DNA of 64,000 nucleotides from Ehretia macrophylla (Eukaryota; Streptophyta; Magnoliopsida; Boraginales; Ehretiaceae), in the NCBI GenBank assembly GCA_037974665.1, contig CM075764.1, forward strand, positions 81,057,825 through 81,121,824, read 5' to 3'. Below are positions 11,090 through 23,038 of the stretch, piece after piece (the stretch's first letter is position 1; every line of letters begins with the position of its first letter). The translations under genes were made by a program, and so were the position numbers. The notes under the pieces are model-generated. The model made no database searches and was not told the origin of the DNA. It saw only the letters and a list, made by a program, of their open reading frames with translations.

Positions 11090-11101
11090 TGGTATCAGAG
11101 C
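11090..11101 (+). other. Primer-binding site of A1
   Basis: TGGTATCAGAGC, six bases after the LTR end, matches initiator tRNA-Met. Confidence 0.9.
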
Positions 11102-11377
11102 GCATGTTAGTTGTCAGCCGGGGTATTCTCGAAATGTGGGTAATGGTCTTAGCATGAAAGTATGTATAAAGTGAAAGAAAAGTGAACTATGTGTTAATAT
11201 GGTTAAGTGATTAAGTGATTATGTGATTTAGTGCTTATGTGATTATGTGATTAATTTGTTTATGTGATTGATACTTAAGTGATTTGTGTGCTTTATATGA
11301 GTTTGTTGTTTATGTGTTAATAGTTGTTCATAGTTTGTTTATGTGCTATAACTTGTGCTAACTCTTTGATTAGTAGA

Positions 11378-14300
11378 ATGACTGGTAGACCAAGGACCAG
11401 AGGTAGGTCTGAGGTGACTGATGAGGTTCCGAGAAATGTGGCACCAGGCCAAGTTAGGGATGATGATCGTTTCGGTGCAGCTATGGATAAGATAGATAAG
11501 GTCATGGCCGGTCAGGCACAGTTACTAGCAGGGCAGGCTGCCTAAGCTCAGGCATTGCAAAATCAGTTAATGAATGCACAAGGTGGGTACCACGGGCGTG
11601 GTACACTGAAAGAGTTTTTAGGGTATTATCCATCACGGTTTCTGATACGAACCTGGTCAACATGTGCCAAGACCCAACACCAAGATTGGTAAAACAAACC
11701 CAAGATCTTTCAAGAATGGATGGAACCACGACCCTTTGCCTAGCAAGACAAGAACCTTGGTATAGTGAATATGATGGAAACCGCGACCCGTTGCTTAGCA
11801 AAGCAAGAACCTTGGTATGGTGAAGACGCCACAAACGGGGATGGAAATCCGCTTGATAAGTCAAGGTTGAACGCCACAAGGAATCCCTTGATAAGTTCGA
11901 AAGAGTCTCTTGGAGAACTCAAGGAGAATAATCTCACAATTTAATTTCAGAATTGTCTCTCTTTATTATCACAAAAAGTGCCTTATATAGGCAATAACAA
12001 ATAAGTATCCTGCTTGGAAAAGGACTCCTAAACCCTAGCCCAAGTAGGAAAAACGTGAATAGTAACTAGGTCAAAGGAAACAAACTTGGAAACCAAGAAA
12101 AGACTCCTATTAACTATTCATGTGAATAGTGATGTGAATAGTAACTAAAAAGGAAGCAAACTTGCAGCCCAAGAAAAGCTCATTTCTAGTGTGAACACCT
12201 AATCTTGTAGCCCAAGAAAGTCTCTCTCCTAGTGTGAACACCTAAATTCGTCCATAGGAAATTAAACTAAAACTGAAAACTAAAACTAGGATAAAATTAC
12301 AAAGAAATTAAATCTTGACTAAATCTTCAAATCTTCTTGAAACTTCTTGAAGAATCTTGAAGTTCTTGAATCTTGAAAATAGAATCTTAACTTGAATCTT
12401 TGCTGGAAAATTCATCCAAAAGTGCAATGAATATGGATGGTTGGTTCGCATCAGTTTCAGGGGGAGCCGGATGATCGGAAAGCTGAGGCGTGGATTAGTA
12501 AGGTGGAGAAGATTTTTGACCTTCTTGATTATACCGATGAGCGGAAGGTCACCTTTGTCGTGTACTTGCTGGATGATGAGGTAGAGGAGTGGTGGCGCAC
12601 GGTGAAAACTAGCTGGGAGACTCAGGGTATTCCGTATGTTTGGGATACCTTTCTGTTAGCTTTCCGGGCAAAGTATGTCCCGAGGATCGCGAGGGAGCGG
12701 AGAGAGGCAGAGTTTCTAGCCTTAGTGCAGGGAGATGCTTCAGTGGCTCAGTATGAGGCCACTTTCACTAGGTTGTCCCGGTATGCACCAGAGTATGTGG
12801 CTGACGAGGAACGTAAGACTCGTAGGTTCATGTTGGGGTTGAGGCCCGAGATTCAAGATGCGATGGCCCTGAATCGGTATGATATACTTACTGAGGCCTT
12901 TGATGCAGCTTCTAGACTAGAGAGGAGAAAGGGGAACAGATTGTGTCTAGTCAGCCTAGCAAGAGGCCATTTTAGCTGCAAGGCCAGCAACATATGTATA
13001 GGCCTTCAGTACAGCAGGTTGTATACAGGCCGCCAGCACAGCAGAGTTATTATCGGCCGCAGTTTCAGCAGGGTCTTATCAAGCTCAGTCTCAGTTTAGG
13101 CCGGCCCAGTCTCAGGGTCAATACAGGCCTAGTGTTGTTAGACCTTAGCAGCAGCCTGGTACAACTGCTTCTTCAGCTTCTGGTTCTTCTAGGGGCAATG
13201 TCAGTGCATCATCACCGCAGTGTACTTACTGCAAGCGCCTGGGCCATGTGGAGGCCGACTGCAGGGTGAAGACAGGGGCTTGTTTGGGTTGCGGCAGCAA
13301 TCAGCATATGGCGAGGGATTGCCCTAGATATCAGAGGACTGAGGGTCGGGCAACGACTCAGGGTTATCAGGGTAGACCTGCGGGCAGTGCACCTCAGCAG
13401 CAGCGAGTTCAGGCTCGGGCTTACGCAGTTGACTTGGAGGAGATGCTTGAGGAGACTGCAGTTGTGGAAGGTAACTTCCTTATACTTGATCAACTTGTTA
13501 AAGTGTTGATTGATTCTGGTGCTACGCATTCTTTCATTACTTCTGCTTGTGTACAACGTGTTAATATGCAACCTGAAAGACTGCCTTATGTGGTTGAGAT
13601 TAGTACCTATTTGACTGATAAGTATATTACTGGATTAATATTTAAGGATTGTATAATACATGTTAAGGGGTATAATTTTCCTTCGGACCTTATCTTATTT
13701 CCTATCCGGGGGTACGATGTTATCTTGGGTATGAATTGGCTTTCTAAGTATGATGCCCAGTTGAACTGTAGAACAAAAGTAGTATAGTTTCATTTGCCAG
13801 ATCAGCCAGTAGTTGAGGTAGTAGGGAACCGGGGTGCAAAGATGAGTTTTGTTATCTCAACAACTAAAGCCGTTAAGTTGGTGAGTAAGGGGTGTTCGGG
13901 TTATCTAGCTTATTTGATCAACAAGCCATCTGATAAACTACAGTTGGAGGAAGTACCTATTATTCGGGAATATCCCAATGTATTTCCCGAGGAGTTGCCA
14001 GGGTTACCGCCAGAGAGAGATGTGGAGTTTGTGATCAATCTTATTCCCGGTACTCAACCTATTTCTATATTAGTGTACTGGATAGCACCAGCTGAGTTGA
14101 AGGAACTGAAGACTCAGTTGCAGGAGTTAATAGAGAAGGGTTTCATTCAGCAGAGTTCTTCACCGTGGGGAGCACCTGTTTTATTTGTGAAGAAGAAAGA
14201 TGGTACCTTGAGGTTATGCATTGACTATAGTGGTTTGAATCAAGTGACCATCAAGAACAAGTATCCTTTGCCATTGATTGATGAGTTGTTTGATCAACTT

Positions 14301-14987
14301 CAGGGAGCCAAAGTCTACTCTAAGTTTGACTTGAGGCAGGGGAAGATTCGCACGGAGGATGTTTCGAAGTCTGCCTTCAGGACTTGGTACGAGCATTATG
14401 AGTTTGTAGTTATGCCTTTTGGATTAACTAATGCACCGGCAGCATTTATGGATCTTATGCATCGGATTTTTCAGCCATACTTAGACCAGTTCGTGGCGAT
14501 CTTTATTGATGATATCTTGGTTTATTCTAAGTTTGAATTGGAGCACGAGCAACATCTACGGCTTGTCTTACAGAAGCTACAAGAGCATCAGTTGTTTGCA
14601 AAGTTCAGTAAATGTGAATTTTGGCTACAACGCATATCTTTTCTTGGTCATGTTATCACACAGAGCGGTATATCTGTAGATCCCACTAAGATTGAATCTG
14701 TAATGTCTTGGAAACGTCCAAAGAATGTTTCTGAGGTACGTAGCTTTCTTGGCTTGGCAGGTTATTACCGTAGGTTTGTCAAGGACTTTTCTAAGATTGC
14801 CGGGCCACTTTCTAAGTTAACTTAGAAACAGACTAGCTTTGTTTGGGATGATAAATGTGAGAGTGGGTTTTAGGAGTTGAAAAAGAGGTTGACTACTACT
14901 CCAGTACTTGCTCTACCAGATGGGACCGATAATATGGTCATCTACAATGATGCATCCAAGGAGGGCACATACTTATGCAGAATAGTG
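11378..14987 (+). pseudogene. A1 gag-pol (gag, protease, RT, start of RNase H), truncated
   Basis: Gag starts at ATG 11378 (MTGRPRTRGR). It breaks at TAA 11543 and at a solo LTR (11643-12453); reading resumes in the correct frame beyond the LTR with QGEPDDRKAEAWISKVEK. Frameshifts lie near 12938 and 13075. Two zinc knuckles are intact, CX2CX4HX4C starting CTYCKRLGH and CLGCGSNQH (about 13220-13325). Protease has VLIDSGATHSFI, with its catalytic Asp kept. RT keeps [11 protein letters not shown] and the FIDDILVY active site (about 14502-14520) but has lost four residues after DLRQG. Stops are TAG 13785, TAG 14823 and TAG 14871. Sequence ends in early RNase H (IYNDASKEG) where LTR B1 begins, so integrase is absent. 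Closest relatives in the window are A2 and B. Confidence 0.9.
11643..12453 (-). mobile_element. Solo LTR, family C variant, inserted in A1 gag
   Basis: The 811-bp insertion has TGATAC...GCATCA ends and a 5-bp target duplication GTTTC (11638-11642 and 12454-12458). Read on the minus strand it matches the family C LTRs at 24862, 26591 and 29545, including the TATATAAGG promoter box (seen here as CCTTATATAGG near 11985) and GTGTTCACACTAGG blocks. Its first about 40 bases differ from the other copies. It is a solo LTR, left by recombination between the two LTRs of a former element. Confidence 0.92.
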
Positions 14988-17900
14988 AATTATATTAATG
15001 AATTAGATTTTTTATTAAATCATATTAATTATTTTAAGAGCGAGAAAAATATGCATTTGATCTAGGAGTGATAGGAACCTTCGTTTAGAAAATAGTTTAG
15101 TGAACTAGTGAATAGTATTACGTATGAACAATATGTTTTAGTTAGCTAGCACAAAATTGCAATCATAGACTCATTTTTAAGTTAACTAGGCTCATTTTGT
15201 TAGACCATACACTCACCCAAATAGGCCACACCCTAATATATAATCAACCAAACACAAACAAGTCATAACTAAGCAAAAAAAAAAAAGGGAAGATGCAGAA
15301 ATTACTGTAGCAAATCTGAGAATCAACATAAGAGAAAAATGAGAGGATTTTGCTCATCAAATCTTCAAGCCAAGCCAAGCCAAGCAAGGAGCAAGTAGTT
15401 TAAGGTGTTTGCTAGCCTCCCGAGGGTTCCTACGCGCATTAGTGAGGGTTTTTCATGCTTATTTGTGCTTTTTAGAAATGTTGCTATTTTCTTGATTTGT
15501 TAGAAATGTTGTCTAATGCTATTGCAATGCTCAAATAAGCTTATATATGTTGTATACATGTAGTAGAGACCACATTTATGCTATTGTTTCACATTTTAAA
15601 CGGTAGAAATCAATGGTTGATTCATAGGAGTGAATAGTGACGGGATTTCTAGGGTTTTGTGTAATTGTGCATATTAGCTTGATTCAATGTTTCTAATAGA
15701 TGTCTTAGGTGCTAATGAGGGTAGTCTAATAGCCCCGTGCACTCAAATTGCTCGAAACTTTAATAAAACGTGAATTAGCCAACTTTTTAAAAGGAGTTTC
15801 GGGGTTAATGCTAATCCGGGTAGATTCGGGCTTCACTTTTAGTGTTCTTAGGCTACCTAGGTGCTATAGAACCTTTGCTAACTCTTGTTTGAAGCCCAGT
15901 TAAGATAGGTGTAGTTCAAAGCTATAAGAGGAAAATTGGGGCTTTAGTGCTAAACGTGGGTATTTGGGCAACTTTGAAGGTCCTAAGGGAGTTTAATGGT
16001 TTAACTAGAAGCATGGAATAGATTACTCATGAATCTAGAACCATAACATGAGTTTGGAAGGAAAACGGTTTGAGTTACAAAGGGGTTTAGGGTCAAACAT
16101 GAATCCGAGTGAATTTGGTTGATATATTTGGTGTTCTTAAGGTAAGTAGGGACTAAATGTGCTTTTCTATCTCTTAGTTGAGCTTTGATTAAGATACTTG
16201 TAGTACAAATGCACAAAGGGATAATCGGGGCTTTTGTGGTTAATACGGGTTAATGAATGATTTAAAGGGTTCTAAGTGTGCCATAATGTGTAACTAGAAG
16301 ATTAGAATAGTTAGTTGGTGAATAAGAGTCATAGCCTTCGATTTGGAGTTAAATGACTTAGGATAACAAAAGGGAAACTCGGGGTTTTCATGCTTAGCCT
16401 TTAAATTAGCTTTGGTGCTTGTATATCTTGCTTTTATATGTTATTATTTGGCATTTGTGAGCATTTCGTGAAGTTTCATGATCATCGGACATTGACCCCT
16501 TAGTGTTCGTAGATTTATTTTCATACTTAATGCTTATAACTTGTTATAATGTTTATATTACTTGTACTTTGTTAAGATTAAATTGTAATAAACATTGTAT
16601 GCTAAGTGAGTAGGACTATAAGGATAGCTCATCTAGTTATATGATTATTTATTGCTGTAAATAAGAGTAATTGAAATTTATAACTTATAATCTTAACTTG
16701 ATGGTATTTGATACTTTTAATATCTTCTATATTGACTAATGATATGGTAAGGTGAACCTTATAGTTCAATTGTGTGTGGGTTATGAACTTGTGTGAATAA
16801 GTGATCTTGTCTAGCTTCTAATGTTGTAGGGTTGAGTTAAGTAAGAGTTAAGTTGGAATTGATATAGTTAATTGCTAAACTTATATGAACACCCTAGGGT
16901 TGCATACTTGAGCTAATTCGGGAAAGTTGAAGTAAATCGGAGCTATTCTCATGCGTGCTTGGCTTAATTTCAGGTGAGGGAGACTTCATCCTTATGTGCA
17001 TAATAGTTTATTTACTTGTACTTAGATTATGTGCACTTATTGTCTATATATTGTGTGTGAGGGAAACTTACTTTGTTGTCCCTCAATCATGTGTTTATTG
17101 ACGTATTCTATTGTTATCAATTTGAGTGCATTGCATTGTGGTTGCGCAACCATTTGGGCATGGTAGTGTCGTGGAAACCGGGCGGCATCGGGCTTGCCGG
17201 TATACCTCTGCTACCATGGTTACCCAGTCCCTTTCTCGCTTGGGATGCAGCCCAGGGAAAGTTGGGTCGTAGGATTTCGGGGTACATATGGAGTACACCC
17301 ATTTTGGAGTTATAAGGGGATGCCGGCTTATCGATAACAGTGTCATTATTACATCGGGATTTCAGTTCATGGCTCGTGGTTCATGATTGAAGAACAAGTG
17401 AATCGTATCATTTTTAATGTGTGGTAACTTGTTGTTTCAATTGTTCTTTGTTTGTAAAATGCTTTATTTGTACTAACTGCTGCATTGCACATCCCTGGTA
17501 GACCTTATCCCTCACTGGGCAATTGTGATTGCTCATACCTCGCTAAACATGTTTCAGGTGGTGCAGTTGGAGGAGTTGACCTGATTGTTGTGTGCTATTA
17601 CTTGAGATTTGAGTGATTGCCTGTTAAACTGTGGAAGACCTTAATTGTTCTACTTTCTATTCTATTTTGGAGCCTAAGGGCTTATGTATATATATTTGAG
17701 TAGTTGCAAGTTTGAAAGCTAAGTGGATGTAGTAAGTGTTATGGAATTGTTGCATGTAATAACTTTTGCTTCTGCTTCTAGCTACGTTGCATGCTTGGGT
17801 GTGAATGAACGGGTGTATGGTTGGCTTTAATTTCTAAGAATGTTCAATGCTATCATGGGGTGGCATTATAAGCGGTTTAGTAAAGAAGTTAAGTTATGAA

Positions 17901-18150
17901 TGCATGCTTGTGCGTATCTAAACTGTTTGTATGTCTTAAGGCTCGGATGGCCTTAAAGCTAAAATCTTTAGTTATAAATGAATGTTTTATTATGTTGTGG
18001 CTTTATTGAGTGTTTACAGGTTTTCAGAATGTCCACGGTACAGGGGAGACTCTGTCTGTTTTTCTTTAATTTTGTGACCGGGTTTGGTATTGGGTTGAGA
18101 ATAGTATGGTTATTAGAGTCTCCGGTCTCGTGAGGGATTGGGGTATTACA
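14988..18150 (+). mobile_element. Family B LTR (B1), start missing
   Basis: The sequence matches the 3' LTR of element B (40638-43134) from about 120 bases after that LTR's start, and ends GGGATTGGGGTATTACA at 18150. It contains TGAATAGTG near 15631, the palindrome TGGTTGCGCAACCA (17139-17152), a GC-rich block to about 17320 and an acceptor block ending 17557. On the left it abuts A1 RNase H; on the right it abuts minus-strand A2 RT. No target duplication is visible because both ends lie at rearranged junctions. The 80- to 83-codon frames over the GC-rich block are on opposite strands and are probably not genes. Confidence 0.8.
17558..17616 (+). other. Putative mini-exon in LTR B1
   Basis: After AACATGTTTCAG, two bases and 18 codons lead to TGA at 17614. 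The phase is the same as in family A. Here the peptide is not acidic and differs from the copy at 42536, so this copy may be decayed. Confidence 0.3.
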
Positions 18151-20399
18151 CATAATACCCGTACCGAGTCCTAAAAGCAGACTTTGGAACATCCTCCGTA
18201 CGGATCGAAGCTGATAATACCCCTGCCTCAAGTCAAACTTAGAGTAGACTTTGGCTCCCTGAAGTTGATCAAACAACTCGTCAATCAGTGGCAAATGATA
18301 CTTGTTCTTGATGGTCACCTGATTCAAACCATGATAATCGATACATAGTCTCAAGGTACCATCATTCTTCTTCATAAATAAAACGGGTGTTCCCCACGAT
18401 AAAGAACTTTGCTGAGTGAAACCCTTCTCTAACAACTCCTGCAACTGAGTTTTCTGCTCCTTAAGCTCAGCTGGTGCCATCCGATACGCTGATTTAGAAA
18501 AATAGGTTGAGTACCGGGAAGTAGATTAATCACAAACTCAATATCTCTCTCTGGCGGCAACCCTAGCAACTCCTCAGGAAATACATTGGGATATTCCCGA
18601 ATTATCAGAACTTCCTCCAGCTTTAGCTTATCAGATGGCTTGTTGATCAAATAAGCTAGATACCCTGAACACCCCTTACTCACTAGCTTAATAACTTTAG
18701 TTGATGAGATAATGAAACTCTTCTTAGTATCCCGATTCCCCGCTACCTCAACCACTGGTTGTTCTGGCAACTGAAACCGTACTACCTTTGTTCTACAATT
18801 TAACTGAGCATCATACTTAGAAAGCCAAACCATAACCAAGATAACATCATACACCCGGATAGGAAATAAGATAAGGTCCGAAGGAAAATCCTGACCCTTA
18901 ACATGTATTTTACAATCCTTACATACTAAGCCAGTTACATATTTATCAGTCAAAGAAGTACTAATTTCAACCACATAAGGCAATCTTTCAGGTTGCATAT
19001 TAACACGTTGCGCACAAGTAGGTGTAATGAAAGAATGCGTAGCACCAGAATCAATCAATACTTTGACAAGTTGATCGAGTATAAGGAAGTTACCTTCTAC
19101 AACCGCCGCTGCCTCAGGTATCTCCTCCAAGTCTACTGCGTAGGCCCGAGCTTGAACCCGCTGCTGCTGAGGTGTACCGCCCGCTAGTCTACCCTGATAA
19201 CCCTGAGTCACTGGCCGACCCTCAAAACCTTAATATCTAGGACAATCTCTCACCCTGTGTTGGTTGCTGCCGCAACCCAAACATGTCCCTGCCTTTGCCC
19301 AATAGTCGGCCTCTAAATGGCCCTTACGTTTACAATAAGCACACTATAGTGACGGAAAACTAACGCTGCCTCATGAAGAACTAGAAGCTAAATATGCAAC
19401 TGAACCAGCCTACTGTTGAGGTCTGGCAACACTAGGCCTGTACTGACCATGAGACTGGGCCGGCCTATACTGTGACTGTGCCTGATAAGATCCCTGTTGA
19501 AACTGGGGCCTAAAGAAACCCTGCTTCCCTTGAGGTCTAAAAGAACCCTGCTGTACTGGGGGCCTGTAACCAGTCTGCTGCACTACAGGCCTATATATGA
19601 CCTGCTGACCCTGTGGCTGAAATGGCCTCTTGCTGGCCTAACTAGAAACAACCTGTTCCCCTTTTCTCTTCTCTAACCTAGAAGTCGCGTTAAAGGTCTC
19701 AAAAAACTCATCGTACTGTATCATGGCCATTGCATCCTGAATCTCGGGCCTTAGACCCAAAATGAACCTCCGGGTCTTCCTTTCCTGATCTGACACAAAC
19801 TCCGGTGTATACCGAGACAACCTGGTAAAGTTGGCCTCATACTAGGCCATAGTGGAACTACCCTGAATTAGAGATGTGAACTCCGCATCCCTACGTTCAC
19901 GCGCAATCCTGGGAATATACTTGGCCCGAAATGCCTTAAGAAAAGTATCCCAAACATAGGGAGTACCCTGTGCTTCCCAATCAAATCTCACGGTACGCCA
20001 CCACTCTTCAGCCTCGTCATCAAACAGATACACCGCAAAAGTGACATTCATCTCATCCGTATAACCAAGGGGGTCAAATATCTTTTTCACTTTGTTGATC
20101 CAAGACTAGGATTTCCGATCATCGGGTTCACCCTGGAACCTCGATGGAAAATACCCAAGAAATTCCTTCAATAGGCTATCTCCCTTGTAACCTCCCTGAA
20201 CATTCTATAACTGAGTCTGCATATTCTGTGCCTAAGAAGCTTGCCTTGCTAAGATCTGTGCTTGCCCTGCTATGACCTCAGTCATTCTGTCCATAGCCAA
20301 AGCCAGACGATCATACCCCTGATCACGGCCTGGTGTCGTACTCCCCGATGCCTCATTAACTTCCTCAGGTCTACCACGGGTTCTTGGTCGTCCCGCCAT
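18151..20399 (-). pseudogene. A2 gag-pol on the minus strand (gag, protease, start of RT)
   Basis: Gag starts at ATG 20399 (MAGRPRTRGRPEE). It continues through the GEPDD motif and YLFDDEAEEWWRT to zinc knuckles near 19250-19350. Protease has VLIDSGATHSFITP with its catalytic Asp, and ORF pieces lie at 19842-20090, 19638-19820 and 18429-19211. RT is entered after a frameshift near 18450-18480 and stops just after the GYYQL region, where LTR B1 begins. Many breaks are TAG. The protein is close to A1 but differs at many residues, so A1 and A2 are separate insertions of one family. RNase H and integrase are missing. Confidence 0.88.
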
Positions 20400-20654
20400 T
20401 CTACTATCAAAGAGTTAGCACAGGTTATAGCACATAGACAGGCTATAGACAGTTAATAGCACATAGGCAACAAAACTCACGTAAGGCGCACAAGTCACAT
20501 AAGTATTAGTTACGTAAACAAGTTAATCACATAATAACATAATCACATAATCATATTAACACATAATTCACTCTTTTTTTTCATTTCATACATACTTTCA
20601 TGCTAAGACCACTACCTACATTCCGAGAATAACCCGACTGATAGCTAAACATGC

Positions 20655-20666
20655 GCTTTGATACCA
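20655..20666 (-). other. Primer-binding site of A2
   Basis: On the minus strand it reads TGGTATCAAAGC, one base off the initiator tRNA-Met consensus, six bases after the LTR end. Confidence 0.85.
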
Positions 20667-20672
20667 CTTAAA

Positions 20673-23038
20673 TGTCACACTTCAACTTGACCCCACTTAT
20701 AATCAGTCAGGACGGAACAGAATTTTGATATTATAACATTTGTAATACGGACATCAAGGCTCTAAACCAACCCTTTATAACAACACACAACCAACTCCAA
20801 ATATCATCAACAACTCCACAACCACACATCAACATTCAACACCAAATATTAAACAACCAAACAACATACCAACCACAAGTCATATGCCTTCATTTCAACA
20901 ACATACCATCAGCTATAATATACATTTGCAAAAACAGATTATAAACTAGTCTAGCAACCTAATCATATTCAAAAGGAAGACTACCAAACTAGTATCATAC
21001 AATGCGTTATCTTTAAGTAAGTTATACAATACAAAATACTATAAAAGCTAAGACAAACTCACGGACATGACTCCGGCACATAAGACTCCTCCACAAAAGG
21101 CACATACTCAGCTTCCTGAGGAACGTACTCAAAGTCTGGTTCAGTTACACCTGATGACAATAAACGAATGAGGGTGAGCTTATATATAACAAAACTCAGT
21201 GAGAATTCGAAAGATCTTTTGAAAACATTTACTTTACCCTTTGGGAAATCATCCTATAAGCATCAATAACAACAAACTTCATTAACATCAACTTTTCTAT
21301 TCAACCATATAAATAACCATTCAATGTGAACTGATACACTAGTTGATGTAGTTCCATACGCCACCACGATCTCAACCATCTTCTTATAGCTCCCATAATA
21401 CATAACTGAGGTACCTCATCTAGCCCTTCCCTCCATGGCATCTCCACCCATGAGAGTTGGGGGTAGTCTATGATAGTCATGCCGTTATCAACCCGACAGC
21501 CCGATGCTGCCCGAGAGGTGGCACACACTATCAAGACTCATGACAATAATCATAAACATCTCATATTCTGGAAAGACAACAAAGTAGGTTGTCCTCCAGA
21601 TCATCAACAATCATCAATCATTTAATAACATTCCAATCAACATAACATCAATTAAACAACTAAAACAACTAAATTAGATGACAAAGTAGGCCACCCAACT
21701 TAACACACATTTAAACATGCATTCAATCCCGAACCTACCTTACAATAACTCAAGAAACAACTACACAAACACTACCCAACAACCAACGACAACATTTCAA
21801 AGAAAGACTACACAAACTTTTAAAATTCATAACTTACATTCTACTAGTCCAATAACCTCCAAACCACTTCCTATCACTCCACCACACATGCAACTATATT
21901 AGCCCTATCGAAAACCAACCAAAATCCATCCAAAACAAGTCCAACAACCCTATTTTGGCAATGCACCTAGGCTGAATTTTTTGGACTTTTGCTACAACAT
22001 TCAAATAAAAAATTTGGCATTACAACATTACTACCCCACAATTAACATACTTTTAGAAGCAACAACCAATCAATTCCAACCACTACAACAACAATTATTC
22101 AACAATGAACCTATAAACCAATTTTAATACTCGAAAAATAGAAATATATGCTACTACCTATCAAAACAACTATAAATACATATAAATCATCCTTGGCAAC
22201 TACCGAACAATAATCTAAAGACAATTCAACAAAATATCGAATAAAAATACAGTTATATAAAATTGGCAAAGAATAGCATTTCAAGATCTAGAATTTTTCT
22301 CTCACCTTTGATGCCAAATGATGCTAGAAATATGTGCAATAGGTGCCCAACAAGTGAAATCAGGCTTTGGATGATAAGATTCGGCCTTGGATTTCAACTT
22401 CTATGCAAAAATTGCTTTGAAAAATAGTTGAAAAACCTTTTTTTGTGTATGGGGTTTCAGCCATGTGTGTGTGTGTTTTAGGTGTTTTGAGCTTTGTTAT
22501 ATAATATAATGTATGTATTATGTATATATATGCAAAGTCAAATAACTTAAGTAAAATCAAAGTTGCCAATTTTTAGTCTTTTAATTGTTTTTCTTAGTCT
22601 TTTAACTGTTTAAGTCTATTTTGCTTACTTACATATATATCTATCATATATTCTATATTTAGTAGTTTAAGTATAGGTGACAACATTTTCATATGCATAC
22701 ATATACATACAAATAGCTATAAAACTCAATTTTTGCAAAAGAAGGTGTAAAATCCTTTTAAATTCCTAATCTGATTCAAAATCTGTTTTAATCAAACATG
22801 GGTCTAGTAATATCCGAGAACTAGGTTTTCAAACACTAAAAAGACCAGTTTCAAATTTTAGCGGACGTGTTTCAAAAATACTATTCACAAAACTCGACGA
22901 TAAAATTTTCAATGCTGATTTTTATGAAAATTTCATGAATGCTCACATAGCATGTAATAGGAATATAAATCATAGAATTTGTGCATTCTAACTCATATAA
23001 CACATATATCACGTATAGATGAAATATGGAGTTTCACA
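20673..23038 (-). mobile_element. 5' LTR of gypsy element A2
   Basis: On the minus strand it starts TGTGAAACTCC at 23038 and ends GTGTGACA at 20673, 2366 bp. The donor-like CATCAAAG/GTGAG falls at 22306/22305 and the acceptor at 21151, with the mini-exon at 21150-21059. A GC-rich block lies at about 21400-21520. The inner sequence 21540-22250 is AT-rich with no gene. Beyond 23038 the host is a minus-strand family B LTR. Confidence 0.9.
21059..21150 (-). other. Conserved 92-nt mini-exon in the A2 LTR
   Basis: Same length, phase and stop position as in A1 and in the solo LTR at 50799. Key residues: DFEYVPQEAEYVPFV and EESYVPESCP. It follows AGCTCACCCTC and a CATCAG acceptor. Confidence 0.5.

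Noticed and set aside
17073-17346. Overlapping 80-, 83- and 61-codon frames on both strands over the GC-rich LTR block
   Set aside because: They arise because the block is GC-rich with few stops; frames are open on both strands and the other LTR copies do not keep the peptides.
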